From the NCBI RefSeq assembly GCF_000964085.1, contig NZ_JZRB01000008.1:1-64000 (forward strand): a stretch of 64,000 nucleotides of DNA. Reading direction: 5' to 3'. Below the pieces are notes generated by a model. The model was not told the origin of the DNA. It searched no databases and worked only from the letters and a program-made list of their open reading frames with translations. How positions within the stretch are numbered: the stretch's first letter is position 1; every line of letters begins with the position of its first letter. Made by a program: the position numbers and the translations under genes. This DNA is from Luteibacter yeojuensis (GTDB lineage Bacteria; Pseudomonadota; Gammaproteobacteria; Xanthomonadales; Rhodanobacteraceae). Shown piece by piece: positions 62,228 to 64,000 of the stretch.

Positions 62228-62319
62228 TATTCCAGACAAATGCTTATTTGCAAATGCTTGCCGCGTCGTTAGACTGGCGTCCAGCTGATACGAAAGCCGA
62301 AACGCACAAGGATCGTTAC

Positions 62320-63123
62320 ATGCCGCCTTACACGAGCCCCACTTCGTCAAAGTATTTCAGGGGCTGGTTGCGGCGCACTACAGTGGCAGGGCTGGTCATC
62401 GTCGTTTCGGTGGCGCAGGCCGATAGCCCTGTCACGACATCCCAGCAGTTGGCTATCAAGATCAGGCCTGGCTATCAACGCTGCGTCGATGCGTCAGCTG
62501 CGGATGCAGCGGCGCTGAGATCGTGCGCCAGCGATGAATTCGACTACCAGGATAAGAGGCTCAATACCGCTTACAAGTCCCTCATGGCTGCCGCTAGCGA
62601 TGAATCCGACAGGGCGTCGCTGAAGGCGGAGGAGCGCACGTGGATCAGGCGAAAGGAATCCATATGCATCCCCACGGCTCCTGACTGTGCGATGACGCAA
62701 ACGGCGATTCGCGCGACGGAACTTGAGCGCCGCCTGGCCGATCCTGTTTCTTACGGCGCAAAGCCACTTTCGGCTGGTCCGGATGTCCTTGGCCCCCACG
62801 CTCGCAATGGGATTCGTTCCTCTTACCAGGCCTGCGTCGATCGAAGCTTTGGCAATAACCCAAAAGTCGTCGCCTGCGCTGACGATGAACTCCAGTTTCA
62901 GGAGGAGCGGGTGGCACGAGCCTACGAGCGGGCTTTCGCTGCAGCGCCGGTTGCGAGCCAACGGAAGATGGCGGATGAGCAGGAGCGTTGGGCCGAAGGC
63001 TTGAAGACGCAGTGCGCGATCGGCGCCGATTCATCGCAATCGGAAGAAGTCGAGGCCGCAGGTTGCATGCTGCGGAGCACTGCGAAGCGCGCGAACGAGG
63101 TAGAGAAGCATTTGGCCAAGTAG
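62320..63123 (+). CDS. Exported protein with two LprI-like domains
   Basis: A 267-residue protein. After a signal-like segment (WLRRTTVAGLVIVVSVAQA) come two copies of the LprI layout: YQRCVDASAADAAALRSCAS...DYQDKRLNTAY and, from about residue 170, YQACVDRSFGNNPKVVACAD...QFQEERVARAYERAF. Each copy ends with the helix TAIRATELERRLA or STAKRANEVEKHLAK. The tandem is probably a duplication of the domain found in the 58711 gene. The ATG at 62320 follows AAGGAT; an upstream TTG is less likely. Upstream 30 bp contain a direct repeat CAAATGCTT. Confidence 0.85.
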   Translation: MPPYTSPTSSKYFRGWLRRTTVAGLVIVVSVAQADSPVTTSQQLAIKIRPGYQRCVDASAADAAALRSCASDEFDYQDKRLNTAYKSLMAAASDESDRASLKAEERTWIRRKESICIPTAPDCAMTQTAIRATELERRLADPVSYGAKPLSAGPDVLGPHARNGIRSSYQACVDRSFGNNPKVVACADDELQFQEERVARAYERAFAAAPVASQRKMADEQERWAEGLKTQCAIGADSSQSEEVEAAGCMLRSTAKRANEVEKHLAK

Positions 63124-63186
63124 GGTCGCATCGTAGACCTAAGTCTCCCGCATTGACGCACCCACCGCGGTGCCCCGAAAGTAGGG

Positions 63187-63212
63187 CATCGCGCGCGGGC
63201 GCGCCCCCACAT
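63187..63212. repeat. Variant family A palindromic element
   Basis: CATCGCGCGCGGGCGCGCCC followed by CCACAT, a degenerate member of family A upstream of the next gene. Confidence 0.65.
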
Positions 63213-63233
63213 GGGGTGGGGCGGGGGAAGCTC

Positions 63234-63839
63234 ATGAAGCAGGGATTTCGCAACGTCGCCATGGCCTGCCTGCTGGGCCTGGCCATGCCCTTGTTCGCCA
63301 CATCGGTCGGGCCCATCCCGGCACCGCCGATCCCGCTGGGCCCCTGGGCCTTCCAGATGACGCCCGAGCAGGTCAAGGCCGATGCCACCTATGGCCCGTA
63401 CAAATCCTTCAGCAATGGCGACCTCGAGACGTACGCGGGTGATTTCGCGGGCAGGAAGGAGAACGTCCAGTTCTACTTCACCGATGGCAAGCTCGCGCGG
63501 ATGATGGTGTCGCGCTACGAGGGCCCGGACCTTTCCGCCGCCGCGCGGGTCTTCGGCGATACGTGGCGCGTGCTGAGCGATATGTACGGGCCCATGGAGC
63601 TGGCTTATCGAAGGGGCCAGCCGGCACCTGCCAAGGTGGATGTCGACTTCGTGGCGCGGACGGCCGAGGCATTTGCCGCGGATCACCAAAAGCCGCAGAT
63701 GGCGCCACTCAAGCAGCCCGTGAACGCCTTCGTCTTCGTGAGCCTGCAAGCGAACACGATCCAAGGCCGTGTTCTCTACTTCGTCTCCGTAAACTACGAA
63801 CCACCGCACATCGCCGCGGCCCCGCCGCCCGGGACTTGA
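63234..63839 (+). CDS. Exported hypothetical protein
   Basis: A 201-residue protein with a signal peptide ending near LFATSVG, then a proline-rich segment. The body includes FQMTPEQVKADATYGPYKSF and YFTDGKLARMMVSRYEG, which suggest a small globular domain often seen in exported proteins that read a peptidoglycan-like or ligand cue; no family is certain. A GGGGGAAG precedes the ATG. Confidence 0.72.
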   Translation: MKQGFRNVAMACLLGLAMPLFATSVGPIPAPPIPLGPWAFQMTPEQVKADATYGPYKSFSNGDLETYAGDFAGRKENVQFYFTDGKLARMMVSRYEGPDLSAAARVFGDTWRVLSDMYGPMELAYRRGQPAPAKVDVDFVARTAEAFAADHQKPQMAPLKQPVNAFVFVSLQANTIQGRVLYFVSVNYEPPHIAAAPPPGT

Positions 63840-63892
63840 CGCGCTCACGCCCCGAGCCGCTACGATCGGTAGTCCGTCAGGGGTTACCGAAC

Positions 63893-64000
63893 ATGTCTGG
63901 ATTCCACCGTTGCGCGCTGGCCGTGCTTTGCGCGTCGCTCCTTGCCCCGGCCGTGCATGCCGCCGACGCGGACGCCGCGCGCTGGAAGCGCGAAGCCGGG
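63893..64000 (+). CDS. Start of an exported protein cut by the window end
   Basis: Only 36 codons are present: ATG at 63893, a signal peptide ending near AVHAAD, and the sequence ADADAARWKREAG. Penicillin-acylase-type enzymes often begin their mature part with a similar Arg-Trp-helix, so that family is one guess, but the rest of the gene is outside the window. Confidence 0.5.
   Translation, partial: MSGFHRCALAVLCASLLAPAVHAADADAARWKREAG

Overview
The window is GC-rich DNA, dense in genes on both strands, from a Gammaproteobacterium. Gene content fits the Lysobacterales (Xanthomonadales), probably a Rhodanobacteraceae relative such as Luteibacter or Dyella. The clues are the zapA - 6S RNA - 5-formyl-THF cyclo-ligase block with a TIGR02449 coiled-coil gene, the DUF1631-PilZ pair, the envC-ctpA pair, many start/stop-overlapping operons, and many short palindromic repeats of the form GGAGC-palindrome-GCGA. 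The genus is inferred. No rRNA, tRNA, CRISPR array, prophage or complete insertion sequence was seen.

Layout. 0-5 kb: a hydrolase with hemH (minus), then a SYLF protein and tatABC (plus). 5-14 kb: ctp-type protease and envC (minus), then gltBD (plus). 14-19.5 kb: an NRDE protein and an SDR, then an accessory patch with a lipoprotein-like gene, two paralogous putative immunity genes and a start-less polymorphic-toxin C-terminus. 19.5-30 kb: lipocalin, hutD-dinG, DUF1993-tag, a YadGH-like ABC exporter, a short FUSC protein coupled to a VIT protein, and a diguanylate cyclase. 29-35 kb: MFS and Kef-type antiporters, an EF-hand protein, a cysteine synthase and a VapBC45-like toxin-antitoxin pair with a palindrome over its start codon. 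35-40.5 kb: folE followed by three overlapping genes for a MukBEF/MksBEF-type condensin without a JetD-like nuclease. 40.5-46.6 kb: rmuC, rpiA, EVE, cyclo-ligase, 6S RNA, zapA, TIGR02449, then UPF0149-pepP. 46.6-50 kb: cydPABX for cytochrome bd, including two very small subunits. 50-58.7 kb: pepQ, a zinc-ribbon-like protein, PilZ-DUF1631, and the rph-GNAT-rdgB-hemW operon opposite yicC. 58.7-64 kb: mostly exported proteins (two LprI-family proteins, an NTF2-like protein, a serine hydrolase, an S1/P1-type nuclease), ending in a truncated reading frame.

Most of the window is housekeeping: haem synthesis, Tat export, nitrogen assimilation, cell division, nucleotide-pool cleaning, respiration and proline-peptide turnover. 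The unusual parts are the orphan toxin with duplicated immunity genes, the condensin operon beside a toxin-antitoxin module, the hairpin over the antitoxin start, and the modular palindromic repeats, some of which supply stop codons to neighbouring genes.
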